64,000 nucleotides of DNA from Phallusia mammillata. Lineage: Eukaryota; Chordata; Ascidiacea; Phlebobranchia; Ascidiidae. The notes below the pieces were generated by a model. It saw nothing but the letters and a program-made list of their open reading frames with translations, had not been told where the DNA came from and searched no databases. Location: NCBI GenBank assembly GCA_003260075.1, contig QLIY01000329.1, forward strand, positions 62,001-126,000, in the 5' to 3' direction. Position 1 is the stretch's first letter; the number at the start of each line of letters is the position of its first letter. Shown in pieces: positions 24,424-37,229 of the stretch. The position numbers and the translations under genes were made by a program.

Positions 24424-24640
24424 CAATGGTTCTCAAACTCGGTTTTCGGGGGCGCATGCGGCTCCCAACTACTTATTTTGTGGCTGGCACCAGACCTCAG
24501 AAAACCACCAAAGATTGTTATTTTAGCTTTTAAAGTTATAATCTTTAGTGATTTTCTCAAGGTTTTGTTTTTTGGCGGCTCCCTACACACTTAAAAAAAT
24601 ACCAGTTGGCTCCGACAATAAAAAAGTTTGAGAACCACTG
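24424..24640. mobile_element. hAT-type MITE (family 1)
   Basis: The 217-bp element has ends CAATGGTTCTCAAACT and AGTTTGAGAACCACTG, inverted, with identical 8-bp flanks ATCTATAG (24416-24423 and 24641-24648). A sibling with its own target duplication lies at 57391-57608 in the opposite orientation. Confidence 0.9.
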
Positions 24641-24769
24641 ATCTATAGGGTATCATCATGTTCAGACATTAGCCATTGTATGAGTTTTAGGAGGCTTGGC
24701 TTTTTAGCCTGTTACTTCCAACAATCATCAGTATCATAACATGGCCAATATGGTCGAAGTATTTTACCA

Positions 24770-24819
24770 GCTGCACTGATAAGACCCTGTAAGTCAAAAC
24801 AGTGTGCACTGTCTGCAGC
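24770..24819 (+). repeat. Near-intact hammerhead-like repeat with two core changes
   Basis: This 50-nt copy has the same length and layout as 43459-43508: stem I GCTGCA/TGCAGC, a stem III hairpin and a TC cleavage context. The invariant box reads CTGATAA instead of CTGATGA and GAAA reads AAAA. Those changes hit catalytic positions, so activity is not expected. Confidence 0.7.
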
Positions 24820-25295
24820 TTGCATATCACAAATGTTTCATTAATGAGTTTTATGATTAATTTTTTTATACACACAAGAAAAAATATTTGTGTTTTTTCC
24901 TCAAACAAAAATGTCCCTCTCAACAAAACCTGTCTTTTAGATTTCCAAGTCAACTGTGAAGCTTTGATGGTGAATGTTTCCTTATTGATGGTTGTCCTTT
25001 CCACATATTGTTTCGTTTGCTTGCTTAAGAACTTTATCATTCCAGCGAAGCTAACCAGCTGCTGCATCAAAATTTTACTTTTTGTGAAGTATTTTTTGTG
25101 CAACGTCCATTTTTAGGGTCTATATAGCATTGAAAGAATTTCTTTCCGTCTCTTAAAAATATATTTTTGAGGTGCCACAGGATTAAAACATATTTTAGTG
25201 TCGTCCAATGTACACCTAAATACATCATAAAGATTTTAAAACTTGTAAATCTAATCTATTTCAGACCTAAAATGTTTATCAAAATTCCTATCATA

Positions 25296-25462
25296 CAGTG
25301 GTGGTGTCAGCCAGTTCTATCACAAAAGTCATATTTTTCAGCCGGTTCTGTTACAAAAAGTCCATTGACAGTAACCAGTAATGCTATCCGGTTCGCTGAT
25401 CTCATAAAATTTAATGAGATGGTTCTATAGAACCAGTGCGAACTGGCTGAATCCCACCACTG
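25296..25462. mobile_element. hAT-type MITE (family 2)
   Basis: A 167-bp element beginning CAGTGGTGG and ending CCCACCACTG, with identical 8-bp flanks CTATCATA (25288-25295 and 25463-25470). The interior matches the elements at 5229 and 37772. Confidence 0.88.
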
Positions 25463-26379
25463 CTATCATACCAGGCCTTTTTATGCCGCAAAATAAATTG
25501 GATGACCCAATAACCTTTTTGAACTCAGAAACTTGATAAAAGGTGGAACTGTTAAAGATTTGTCAAATCATTGTAACAGTATTTGGAAAGAGTATTAATT
25601 CAAAAGTATTAATTGTGTGTGCAGCATAAATCGAATATTCAAAATTTATACAAAAGAAAATGGACTTTGCATGATTTTATACTTTGTTTTTGTTTCATTG
25701 ATGACTGCAATATTACTTTTTCTCATGACAACTGTTATTTTCATTTCCCTTAAGTTTCACTTAGTAAAGGTCCTTGTTTAAAACAGTTTTACTTATAAAA
25801 CACATATACCTATTTATGGATACGGTGTTTAGCCTGTCCATATAAATAATATAACTGTACAACAGAAGTACTACAATTTTGTCAATTTGCGAAGTTGACA
25901 GACCCACTAGTGCATTATTGGTCCGATTGCAAGTTTTTTACTAAATTAATTGATCCCATATTTAAATTGAATGCAAGTGATTAATGCTTATTCCACTATG
26001 TAAGACCTAAATACACTTTTGGACTGTTTTGGTGCGATGTATGTTATGCTCATACACAGTAGCACCTGTGATACAAATTAACATTACTCGAAATTAGCTG
26101 TTGCTGCCAGGCATAGTGTATAAACGAGTATTGCTCTTCCAGCAGTTTTTATCATAAACCACCGCCCCCCCCCCTTGACAGACCCACTAGTGCATTATTG
26201 GTCCGATTGCAAGTTTTTTACTTAATTAATTGATCCCCTATTTAAATTGAATGCAAGTGATTAATGCATATTCCACTATTTGGGCCCTAAATACATTTTG
26301 GACTATTTTGGTGCAATGTATGTTATGCTCCTACACAGTAGCATCTGTGATACAAATTTACATTACTCGAAATAAGCTG

Positions 26380-26490
26380 TTGCTGCCAGGCATAATGTAT
26401 AAGGGAGTAATGCTCTTCCAGCAGTTTTTATCATAAACAACCAACGTTTCGATGTCCTATATGAGACACCTTCATCAGGATAATGGCATA
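26380..26490 (-). repeat. Dispersed repeat with a hammerhead-like core (second family)
   Basis: On the - strand the sequence reads CTGATGAAGGTGTC, an 8-nt loop, then GACATCGAAACG. GGTGTC and GACATC can pair as a stem II, with one extra A after CTGATGA compared with the consensus. A related copy lies at about 36925-37025, where the stem reads GGCAT/ATGTC. Stem III is weak in both, so this is suggestive only. Confidence 0.45.
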
Positions 26491-26827
26491 TCTCGAAAGA
26501 CGTTTACTCTGATGAATTTTTTACCAACTTTTGCTTAAGCAGCCAGTCTTGTATTTTTATGCATCTCTCCGGCCTTCTGTAGTTTTTACTTTTATTTTCT
26601 TGTTTTCTACTGACTTTTGCCTATCAGTGTCTATTTCGAAACCCGTTGCTGTAGCGTAATTTTTGCTGTTCACTAGGTACCTGCAATCAAATAAATATCA
26701 TCGTTCCAAACTCTAGCCTTCAATTGTTCCAATAAGTTAACATGCATTTTAGGGCTGAATGTGTCCATAGGTCTGCTTTTATGCAAATAAAATTGTTTAA
26801 ATGACTGGCTTGTGGTAAACTGACATC

Positions 26828-27022
26828 CAGTGCCGAATTAAGGGTCTGCTTGCCTGTAGGCACATTTTATAAGTGGCATGAAAATCAGGGTTGCCAACTT
26901 AAAAATAAGAATTATCAGTGTTGCCAAATCATTGTCACAAAGGTCGTTGTCGTAAAGTGGCCTGGATTTTTTACTGGCCTGTAGGCATGTGCCTACTTTG
27001 CCTAATGGTTAATCCAGCACTG
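26828..27022. mobile_element. hAT-type MITE (family 3)
   Basis: A 195-bp element with ends CAGTGCCGAATTAAG and TTAATCCAGCACTG and identical 8-bp flanks CTGACATC (26820-26827 and 27023-27030). Subterminal GCCTGTAGGCA words are also inverted. Confidence 0.88.
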
Positions 27023-28339
27023 CTGACATCTTGACACCACAAAAAAGATTCAGTTTGGTAATAATTTATGCACAGCATACATAGACGTAATAAATAAATA
27101 TTAACAGTTATGTCCATGTTTGGGTGAATGATGGTTGTAGCGTAAGTATATAGGGTGAAAATGTTTCTAAATCACCGATTACCATACATTTAGGGCGCAA
27201 AACGAAACAATAGTGAGGTAGTCATGGCAAAAAGATTATGAAAATGCAATTTGCCATAATTCGCGAAAACACTAAACAAGTAACATGGTAAAGTATAGCA
27301 ATGCTAATACTACAAGCCTGTTTGATGCACTTCATAATAAAAAGTACGTTTATACACTTGAAAAAAGTCAAACTTCACATAGGAGTATGAAATTGCCTAA
27401 TATATGTGTTTAAATTTGGTGAATCCAATGTTTTGAACATCGGCATTTAAAATATGAGCTAAAAATTTTACAATTTAAACCATATGTCATTCAAGCACTA
27501 AGGCTAAAACCAAGCAGAATAGCATTCTAAATGTAAGTGGTATGAACAGACAAAATACTTCATAATATGCACAATAATATCAAAGCACACATATGGAAAT
27601 ATATGCACACAGTGCAAAATGTATGTCTGCAGCTTCATATAATTTTGTGTATATATGTTTTAAGCATCTAAAAGAGGTAACTAAATGCTAAACTGCAGAT
27701 GACAAAGCTACAATGAAATGCAAACATACAACATAAGCTTTTCTGCATATGAAAGTTTCCAGTATTTGATATTTTGTGCATTAAATTTTAAAATTAATTA
27801 AGTTTTGGCACCCAAGCAACGGACATATATTAAATTAATGACACGAAAAAGTACAAAATTTAATTTAATGCACCGTTATTAAAAAAAAACAGGTATAAAT
27901 TTCATACCTCATTAAATAAATCAGACAATTTGTGCAAATTCTGTGTTTGAAAAGTATATTTTGTTTGTGGCAATTTGAGCACTAGGTATTCAAAGGTAGC
28001 ACAGTAAAAAACATGGAATAAAATGTGTAGTTGGGTGTTAAAGGGCTAGATTGTGTAGTTTAGTACAAAATGAATTGAATGCTACTACAATGAATGGAAC
28101 TAAAGGCAAAAAAAATTGCTTGTGTAGTGAAAAAAAGGGTTAGGAAAGCTGTTTATGAGAAAATATACACAAGAACAATAACATAACTTACAATACATAT
28201 TCACAAAAAATATACCGTACTTCACAAACGCAGGAAGCGGAAAAGTATAAAGTGGACCATTGTTATTAGATTGTCAAGTTAAGCTTCACATTCTCTTGTT
28301 CCTAAAATTTTTTACAAGTTTTTCAACCCCTTGATTCAT

Positions 28340-28340
<1 letters not shown>

Positions 28341-28400
<60 letters not shown>
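28341..28400. other. 60-nt poly-C run, probable sized gap
   Basis: This lies in the intergenic region downstream of the SLC6 gene. The sequence after it up to about 28520, ending AGGTTTACTGTA, resembles the pogo-like element at 46573-46763, so the gap may sit inside such a repeat. Confidence 0.75.
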
Positions 28401-28721
28401 TTGAACCAAAGAATTTAACGAATTTAAGCACAGATCTGCATTAACCGATGTTAGTCTTACCACATTACAAATTATGTTTTGTCCAAATTAGGTGAAGATT
28501 TGGTCCAACCTAGGTTTACTGTACTTTATACCACCCTATATGTACACCATAACCAACTCCATCCCTTCACCTATGGTTCAGCTCTAATTAAACCCTAACA
28601 AATTCTTCAGACACAAAAACACAAGCTATTTCTGACACACCACACTCTATACTACCAACAAAAACCTTGTGCTGGTGCCATGGTAACTCAAACCCAGGAT
28701 TGAAATCCTTCTTTTGACGCT

Positions 28722-31700
28722 TCAGGTTTCTTTTGCAGTTAATGGCTGGCACGATTCGGTAACATTACCAGTTGCTTCTTTTCTGCCTCCCGAAGTTTTA
28801 GCACCAAAGATTTTCGGGTCAAACATTCGTTTGTGGTAGAGTATCGCGATCAACGGAATAAATAGCAAGGAGAGTAAAATCACCATGACGATAAGAAACA
28901 TTGCCCATCCCGGAAAAGTCAGCGGCACTTTGGTACCAGTGTTCTCATTCCAACCCTTGTAGGCAGGTGGTTCCATCGCTAAACCAACTATACTGGCAAC
29001 TAGGATGACTGCTAAAGCAAGTGGGCATGTGATCCGCCATGAAATCCTCCAGTATAAGTTTGGGTAACTCCCCACCATTTCTTTGAGGTCTTTTTCAAAT
29101 CTGCAAGACAATTGAAAGTTAATGAAGGGTGTCAGTTATAAAGGAATTGTTCTACTTCCAGCAGGATTTTAATGGAGCAAAACAATGGATTTACAAAATA
29201 ATAAAAACAAATGTTAAATCTTATTTAAAGCAGATCTTGTTTAAGAAAATTCAATCATTTGATTAAAACAAAACTTCCAGGCAAGTTGTGCAATTTCTAT
29301 GCATATATAAAACACATTATGATGTTTTTTCCTAATAATAACAATAGAAATTGTTAACTGCAAAAAATGGAATAAAATATGTCAACGTATATTATTACCT
29401 TATTCAAATAGAATCATATAAATAATTTTGTATATATTTGTGGGTAGTTTCATTTTTGATCATCCTACTTTTCAAGTTATTCGTAGTTGTAAAATCTACA
29501 TTTTTATGTTACTTCACCTGTTCATTCCATAGATGTAGCTGACAGACAAAACTTCGCAAAGTGCAATTGAAACAAGGGCTAACGTGGCCGAATATGAATC
29601 GAAAATATCTAAAAAGTAGCTTCCTGATCTTTGTGTGAAAATTAAACCAACCACAAACATACCTGAAAACAAAAATATAAAATTGATTTTAATCATGTAC
29701 CATTAAATTTAGAAGTGTTTTCTCAAAACAAAAAAATATGTTTACAAAGCAACAAAAACACCGTTTTTTTTAGGAAAAGTACATTAAAAAATAGGAAAAC
29801 CCCCCCCCCGATCTTTGTGTGAAAATTAAACCAACCACAAACATACCTGAAAACAAACAATATAAAATTGATTTTATTCGTGTACCATCAAATTTAGAAG
29901 TGTTTTCTCAAAACAAAAAAAATATGTTTACAAAGCAACAAAAACACTGTTTTTTTTAGGAAAAGTACATTAAAAAATAGGAAAGAAATCAAAAACTGGT
30001 GATTATTGTACTTAACAATTCAAGAAAGATTTTAAGATTACAAATTACAGCCCTACAACTTTTCATTGACAGAACTTTCATTGGGCATAAATTTTCCAAA
30101 TTCTTTTATACACTGGATTTTGTGTGATTCCCTAAATGTTTTTGTATAGTTTATAACAATTAACTTACATGAGCACATTATAGCAGTAAGAACAGTTTTA
30201 GGAATTTTGCAACCAGCATCCAGAGCAGTTGTGATGACGGTTTGAAGAATTCCAAATTCGCTGCTCATTCCGATGCACAGAAGCATGAAAAAGAACAAAA
30301 CTGCCCAGAACGGAGCCCCAGGAAACTTCAGAACAGCTTCAGTAAAAGCTATGAATGCCAACCCAGTGCCTCCCACATTCTGAGTAGAAACAAAACTGTT
30401 AACTAGAAAAGTGGCTTTCTGATATACTTAAATTTTATATATTCTATACGATATTTACCAATTTACTATACTATACACAATTGTATCTACATGTATGATT
30501 GTTTTTGCAAGCAAAAACGAATGGGTCCCCACACGCGACTTTATGCACAATTGTATCTACATGTTCAGGGAAGGGGACCCATAATTAGAAACAGTATTTA
30601 CATGACTATGTTGCCAAGCTTTTTACTGCGATTGACAGTTTTGCATTTAAGCGGACGATTTTTATAGACAAATGCTATGGTCAGAATTAAACGGATTATA
30701 TATGTCATAACTGAATTTGTTATTAAAAATATTTTTTTGACAAAAATATATTAATTTTACACAATAATCTTATATTATTCATGACAATGGGCTCTAAAAA
30801 ACTGTACTGTAATTTAGGAAATATATGCATGGCCTAATTTATGATAGTTAACAATGTGCCCTATGCTTTTTGTGTTTGGTCTAACCGTTTTGTTCACTAT
30901 AACTTACACAGCAAAAGCAGTTTTTCAGACTTGAAATTTTAATGCACACTTAAAAAAGGCAAACTTTTTGCATGATAAAGGAGAAAATAATTTTATTAAG
31001 GTTTTAGTGACAGGCATTTCCAAAATTTGATTACGGTTATGATTAGATAACATCAATATATACATTATCTGCATGTTAGCAAAGCTTGATTTCTAGTGTG
31101 TGATAAATAGGCCCTGCAGCACACTAGTGTACACATTTGCACATCAATTGGTGTAAATAGGACAACAGTTGCCAACACATAAGATTAAAACTCAGCTGTT
31201 AGCATGTTGTAAATTATTTGAGTTGTTAATCAATACACGTAAGCATAATTAAAATCCTTAAGTTTTAAAAACAGCAATTAAACTCATTACACAAGTGTAT
31301 GGGGCGCAAAGGCGCTCAATAAATATTTATACTTTTTAATTATGTAAGTGTTTTATAAAAGCAAGCAAGCAGCAAGGGACTACTTTGTTTGGGTAATTAA
31401 TTACACTAAGCATTACAATTACAGTTGGATTTTAACTAACATTTTGTAAAATAATCCTAATTACAGTACATGGGTTCAAAATGTTCTATGTTACCAAACA
31501 TTTTAGTGGCATTGACATTATTTATCTCCCACAAATTATTTGTATCATGTCAAAATAGCTTATCAAACACCTTGGGTGTATCATTGTAAATCAGATTGAA
31601 AATTGCAAACAATAACTTACATTGTCCAGCTCCTTTTTTAACGAACAGTTTGTTGCCATTTCCATGAAGGTCCAGGTTTGACCAGTAGTAAGATAAAATT

Positions 31701-34700
31701 GTTCAGTAGAATTACTTTGATAAAAATGTTCGAGTTGAGAAAAGACTTCTCCATTTGCTTCATACATTGAGTTCAATTCCTCTCTTAATCTGTGCTGGTT
31801 CCTTTAACAAGAAAAAAATGTTGAAAAGACTTTAAAACCTTGTATAGTTCAATGCCTCATGCTTAAAAGTTTGATGCTAAAATCTTATGTGGTAAAAAAC
31901 AGATATTGCATGAAAATTTTTTTACACTTTAGGGCACCTTGAAAAAAATACTCATGGCAATTTTTAATCCAAGAATAGAAAAAAAGTGATAACATCAACT
32001 TACTGTTCCATGCATTCAAGCGTTTTGTTCTTTGCCTTGAAGCCAAGTATTGAGAAGATGGTCACACAAGCAAATATAGAAGTAAGACAATTTGCACTTG
32101 CAACAAATACAGCATCCTAAAAAGAATTATTGTTGTTACCAATATCTACATAGTACACACAATCAAAGGTATTGGGTTATTTGATAGTTAAAAACATACT
32201 TTTTGACAGTTGTTATTTGCTTTTGTGTAACTTGAATATGCAATAATTGTTCCGTAACCAAGACCAAGACTGAAGAATATTTGAGTTGCAGCGTCTCGCC
32301 ATACATTTGCATCTGCCAGTTTTGTAATCTGAAAAAAACAAACAATTAAGATCAACAAAAACAAACAAATTGCTAATGCAACAAATACATACACATGTAA
32401 CTATTCAAAACCTTGACTAAATTATTTTAAAGGACTTAGGTGCTCCTTTCGAAAATAGGTCATAATTTACGGTATTACAGGATTCTTAACTACCCTATAA
32501 TGTTAGATGTTAAACGTAGTATTTATAGACATTTGTAAACAACCAATTACAGGATTAGTAACATGCACTAATAAAAGTAATGTGCCCTCTAGCCACGCCC
32601 ACATATACTGACCAATTACAAACTAAATAGTGTAACCACATTCCTTCCTGTACTGTAACCGTTTCAATATTTGACAAAGCATTTATAAGTATATAAGCAA
32701 AACTACTTAATAGATTAGTCCCATAGCTGACACGCCCCCAAGCCACGACCATCGCATCAACCAATCACAACGTTGCTAATCCGGTTCTGCCCGACAACAC
32801 CAGGTTAAACCCACTGTGCCAGTCCACATAAAGTACTTTAAACCTCACAGTGAAAGTGAAGTACTTGAGCTGAAATTTAAAACTCACATCCGGGGAGAAC
32901 ATGTACTTCACGCCATCAACTGCCCCATCGAGTGTCATCCCGCGTATGAAAAATGCTATCAGGACAGTGTATGGAAAGAGGGTGGCAAAATACATCACTT
33001 TTCCACTTGATTTTATGCCTTTGTTCATTCCCAGAAAGACAATAACCCAGGCAATGAAAAGAACTAACACCATTCTCCAGTTTAGCTCACCTGAAAAACA
33101 ACATTTTAAGAATGATATACGAAATGTCAGATTAATATGATTGTCACACAAAAATACGAAGAATAAAATATAACATATTCTATAACCGCAAGTGATGCTA
33201 ATGCTTTTTTAAACCTGTAAGAGAAAAAAAAAACTAATTTTTGCTTTGACTGACATGCGAGCATCAGGCAAAAAAGTTTCAAATATGGTGTGCTATCAAT
33301 CAAACCCAAACAGAACACTTAAAACCATCGATAATAATAAAAATCTGTCAGTAATGGTAGCTTACTACAAAAGGCATTCCAGATCAAAGTAAGAAAAGTG
33401 ACAATTAAATACTTACTTCCACTATCGATGGTATTTGATATATCAAGTGTTTCACGATACCAGAAATAGTTGGTTGGCGAACTGACGTTGCATTCATGAA
33501 CTGGAATTGTGCCATTGATCATTGGACAACTTGCCCATGGCAGCGGCGATTGAAATGAATTGTAAAGATAAAATGATGCCCATCCCAAAATCATGTTATA
33601 GTAGAGACCAATTAGGAGACACACCTATGATAAAAGATAGGCATAGCCAGGTTATTCAAAAAACTGAAAAAAAATTTAAGAAATAATTTTATAAAACAAC
33701 AATTTAAATGTACAATTAATTGATGTTTTGTACAATTAATTTGATTTCAAAATGCCCTTGAAAGAAATGCGGCCCGCTTGCTATTTTAATGTGGCCCGCG
33801 TCACACTTTTGTGAAAGTAGAGCATAAAACGTAGCATAAAAAAAAAATGTTTATGTACAAATAGTTACTTGAAAAGACTTCGACATTTCTACATTTGACG
33901 TCAAACTTATTAAAATTGCCACACATTCAACCGCTTGCTGTATTTGTGACGTAACAGTCACTCGATTGTCTCTCCTTACAGTAACAAATCATTTGCCATG
34001 TGGTGTTAGTTTCAAATGGAGCTAGGGTGTTCCAGAAAGAATGCACAGATTTTAGTCGAATTAAGTGATAAACCTGTATGCCTTGTTTGTTGCAAACAAG
34101 TAACAGCAAAGAAAAAATCAAATCTGGAGCGATGAAATATAAAATCACTTGTGTGCTTAGGGTATTACACGGAATTTGAACATTACACGGAATTTGACCC
34201 TAAAAAATATTTGGCCCGCCCGAAAATGTTGTGCAATTCATGCGGCCCGCAGTACTAAGTAGGTTCCCCACCCCTGTTATAGATGGTCGGTAGTAACTTT
34301 TGTTCAGATGACCAAGTGCAAGTTTCTTCACCATAAACTAAAATTATTCTGTTCAAAATAACAAATCTAAAAATCTTTTTGTACTTACAACATTACTGGC
34401 AAATCCAATTCCACCAAGATAGGGGTTTATATGTAACCAGACACCAATTGTGCCCTTCCGAATCTTTTGACCCACAGCTAATTCCAAATAATACAAAGGG
34501 TAACCTTCCAGCACTAACATGACCAAATAGGGAATCAAAAAAGCACCTACAAAAATCAAAGAAAGCAAATATAGTATATATTTTACAGCTCTATTTGGTA
34601 CACAAAGAATGCTCAGAAACACCATGTGTTATAGGGGATAAATGGTCAGTTTCCATTATAGCTCTGACAATTTTTGGCATTCTACTAAATGTTTTCATTT

Positions 34701-35118
34701 TTTACGGAAATTAATGATGCCAGTTTTTATACTGCAAAATATAAACTTTTTTTAAGAAATTATTTATGGTTTGTAACAGTTTTTTCATTAAACATACTAA
34801 ATTTTAAACTTGTGACTTTGTTTTCTTTTTAACATATGTCTACTTATTTTATTCATTTTACATGTATTTTTTTGAATTACCTCCGCCATTCTTTTTGCAC
34901 AAGTACGGGAACCTCCATATATTTCCCAAACCCACAGCGAAGCCTAAAGCAGCCATAAGGTACTGAAATTTATTGTCCCATTGTGGACGCGGCTTTTCTT
35001 TTTTGTCACTGCTGATAGAACCATCTGAATCAACAATTTTTTCTGACGCTTCTAAATCTTTGTTTGAAGCAATTATTTCTGAGGGTTGAGACAAATTGTT
35101 GTGAGGGTTGGGAGACAT
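28722..35118 (-). CDS. Sodium-dependent neutral amino-acid transporter, SLC6A15-20 (B0AT) subgroup, 10 exons
   Basis: Exons (minus order) 34881-35118, 34389-34546, 33417-33624, 32888-33090, 32200-32328, 32004-32116, 31621-31801, 30169-30379, 29518-29662 and 28722-29100 join in frame to 654 residues, the usual SLC6 length. TM1 carries [12 protein letters not shown]. The following [37 protein letters not shown]-like [22 protein letters not shown] and [18 protein letters not shown] are subgroup hallmarks. So is the long loop before TM7 encoded by exon 7. The family couples Na+ (often Cl-) gradients to uptake of neutral amino acids across the plasma membrane. An acidic, Ser-rich cytoplasmic N-terminus precedes TM1. 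The start of exon 9 is repeated at 29810-29844 after a ten-C run and is redundant. The exact vertebrate orthologue cannot be chosen by eye. Confidence 0.88.
30380..31620 (-). other. Long SLC6 intron without recognisable features
   Basis: This 1.24-kb AT-rich intron between exons 7 and 8 contains a pair of short GGGTCCCC/GGGGACCC inverted words around 30530-30590, perhaps the ends of a decayed element. No frame or repeat family is identified. Confidence 0.4.
33745..34275. mobile_element. Truncated hAT-like element rich in GGCCCGC words
   Basis: The right end reads GGTTCCCCACCCCTG, a typical hAT terminus, and the interior has several GCGGCCCGC and GTGGCCCGC words. No matching left end or 8-bp duplication was found, so the element is truncated or its left end has decayed. 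It lies in an SLC6 intron. Confidence 0.5.
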
Positions 35119-35329
35119 CTCAATGCTTACTTCTAGATGATGGTGACCTGCACAAATTACAATTTATCTATTTTTTGAACTCTTAATGCGGCTTATATAC
35201 ACTTTTGGCTATTCCATTTTATTCAAATCAGTTTTAAATTTGTTCAATGATAACCGTTGCATAAAAATTTATGAACAACAAAAATTAAAAATGTGTAAGT
35301 TATAATTTGACATGTCCTGTCGTTTAAAC

Positions 35330-35772
35330 CAGCATGGTCCAACTGCAGGCCTGCGGGCCAATTGTGGCCTGCGAGATAGGTTTGTTGGCCCGCGAATGTC
35401 CAACATTTCAATGACAACTATAAGTTTTGTTTTCAATAATTCAATGTTTTTGAAATGTGATGATTAACACACATTGTAATACTGCAAAATCTCCTATTGT
35501 GACGCATGAAAAAGCATTGTTACGTGTAATAAAGGGTTCTGCTTCTATAAAGCGTTCGGGGCTTTTTTTGTGCTTGAGTGGAAACTGAATGTTTTTAAAA
35601 GCTTCTACTTAGTGTATACCTAAAGATAAAAAAACACTTACCTATAGATAAAAGGTGTATAGTTAGAGTTTGACCCAGAAAAAAGTTTTTCCTGCAAAAG
35701 TTTAAACCTTGGCCCGCGTAGTAAGTTAACGATTTTGAAAGGCCCGCAACAAAATAAAGTTGGACCACACTG
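35330..35772. mobile_element. hAT-type element (family 4) upstream of SLC6
   Basis: A 443-bp element with ends CAGCATGGTCCAACTGC and AAGTTGGACCACACTG and identical 8-bp flanks GTTTAAAC (35322-35329 and 35773-35780). GGCCCGC words recur inside. It starts about 210 bases upstream of the SLC6 start codon, so it sits in the probable promoter. Confidence 0.88.
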
Positions 35773-36330
35773 GTTTAAACTATGCCCAAAGGTCACGATT
35801 AACGACAAAAATAAGCCATGCTGTTTAAACTGAGTTAGATACTGAAAAAATTTTTTTACACATTTAATAGATGCCAACGATTAGAAACCATAACATCAAA
35901 AAAGGGTTAATAGAAACATTAAATAATTCTAGTACATACCTTTTAATTTATCCTTCATTTACGGTATTATGATGGCTGCCACGTTACGTTACCGCCTTAT
36001 TGCATCACGCCTTCCGAATTCAATTCCAACCTGGCGTTTATATACCTCGGGAATAAGAGAGAAAAAGGAAAAAAGAAAATGTCATGGTCTAGTAACGTTA
36101 GACATGCCGCTTATAGAAATAAAACTAACCGTATTTATTGACAATTGTCTCATTAACAATTAAGTATTTTTAAAGAATATGCATGAAAACTACAAGAGAA
36201 ATCTGTTTAATACTCAACACCCACGATTGTATTTGTATTCAATCTATAAAAAAGTAACTCGATTGGTGTTGGAGTTGGTTTCTAGTTTCTAAAAGGAACT
36301 ACGGCTAATTAAAGCCGTTTCGTAAAGCAG

Positions 36331-36685
36331 TGTGCTAGGATTTTGGATATTGTGACTATTTATGAGTTAGGATTAGCAGCAAAAAAAAACAAGGCAAAGT
36401 AACGTGTTTAAGTTCAAGCAGACATGTTTGGTGGTTCTTTAATGTGTATTACTGGGTAACACTAAAAGCAGAAAAACAGAAAAGCGGGAAAAGCAGGAAA
36501 TCAACACTAAAAGCAGAAAAGAAAGGAAAAGCAGAAACAAGGGAAATTTGTNGTAAAGCAGTGTGCTAGGATTTTGGATATTGTGACTATTTATGAGTTA
36601 GGATTAGCAGCAAAAAAAAACAAGGCAAAGTAACGTGTTTAAGTTCAAGCAGACATGTTTGGTGGTTCTTTAATGTGTATTACTC
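36331..36685. repeat. Direct repeat around an ambiguous base and a purine-rich tract
   Basis: About 130 bases from 36324 to 36452 recur almost exactly at 36554-36685. Between them is an AAAAGCAGAAAAG-type low-complexity tract and the single ambiguous base at 36552. Unlike the other joins there is no C run, so this may be a manually or differently merged overlap. Confidence 0.6.
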
Positions 36686-37229
36686 GTCTTTTACATAACA
36701 TGAGTTGATAACTTGATACAATATTTTTGTTAAACGCTCCAACACCGTTGCAATTGCAAAGTGTTTCAAAAAGTATGCAAACACATCAGATAAACACAGG
36801 TGGATTTGTTAACTTATATAAGTTTAACAAACAATATAGTATATTGTTTTGTTGGCAAGCTGATAAAATAGCCAGTGGTCATTTTTTTTTCTTTTGTTCT
36901 CTTAAACTACTTTCATTAAATAAGCCGTTACTGGTAGGCATAAAGTATAACGAGTATTGATCTTCCAGCAGTTTTATTAGAAATGATCGACATCCCATAC
37001 AAAATGCCTTCATCAGAATAATGCTATATTCGGATTTCAAGACAAATTTCCTATACAGCATATTGACAAATTTTACTTTTATTGTCTCACTAGTAGTTAC
37101 TATAAGCATTGTTAAATACGAATTTATACATGTTATGCAGGTTGTAATTTGTTCTGTGTAGGTTAATGCATTTTGCAATAATGCAGAGATTTTTATGATG
37201 GAATGACTTAACTGACTGTATGGCATGAC

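Larger units (their letters stand above)
24290..28721. other. Intergenic region between convergent SH3 and SLC6 genes, transposon-rich
   Basis: No gene is recognised in these 4.4 kb. Open frames are short and unlike any family I know. The interval holds three hAT-type elements (24424, 25296, 26828), a near-intact hammerhead-like repeat (24770), a second hammerhead-like repeat family (26380-26480), a haplotype overlap around the C run at 26165 (25890-26160 repeated at 26175-26440) and a 60-C gap. The 3' untranslated regions of both flanking genes must also lie here. Confidence 0.6.
35119..37229. other. Intergenic region between divergent SLC6 and UBL genes
   Basis: It must contain both promoters. 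It also holds a 443-bp hAT element (35330), a duplicated 130-bp segment around an N (36331-36685) and a repeat of the 26380 family (about 36925-37025). A small open frame at 35969-36163 starts MMAATLRYRLIASR but resembles nothing known and is probably chance. Confidence 0.5.

Noticed and set aside
24690..25116. 138-codon minus-strand and 104-codon plus-strand frames in the intergenic region
   Set aside because: They overlap each other and the hammerhead-like repeat and match no known protein.
28341..28400. Long C tracts as natural i-motif/G-quadruplex elements
   Set aside because: All runs are on one strand, cluster at length ten, and coincide with duplicated flanks, which natural tracts would not do.
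35969..36163. Small upstream gene near SLC6
   Set aside because: A 64-codon frame with no conservation cue; it is more likely leader or promoter sequence.
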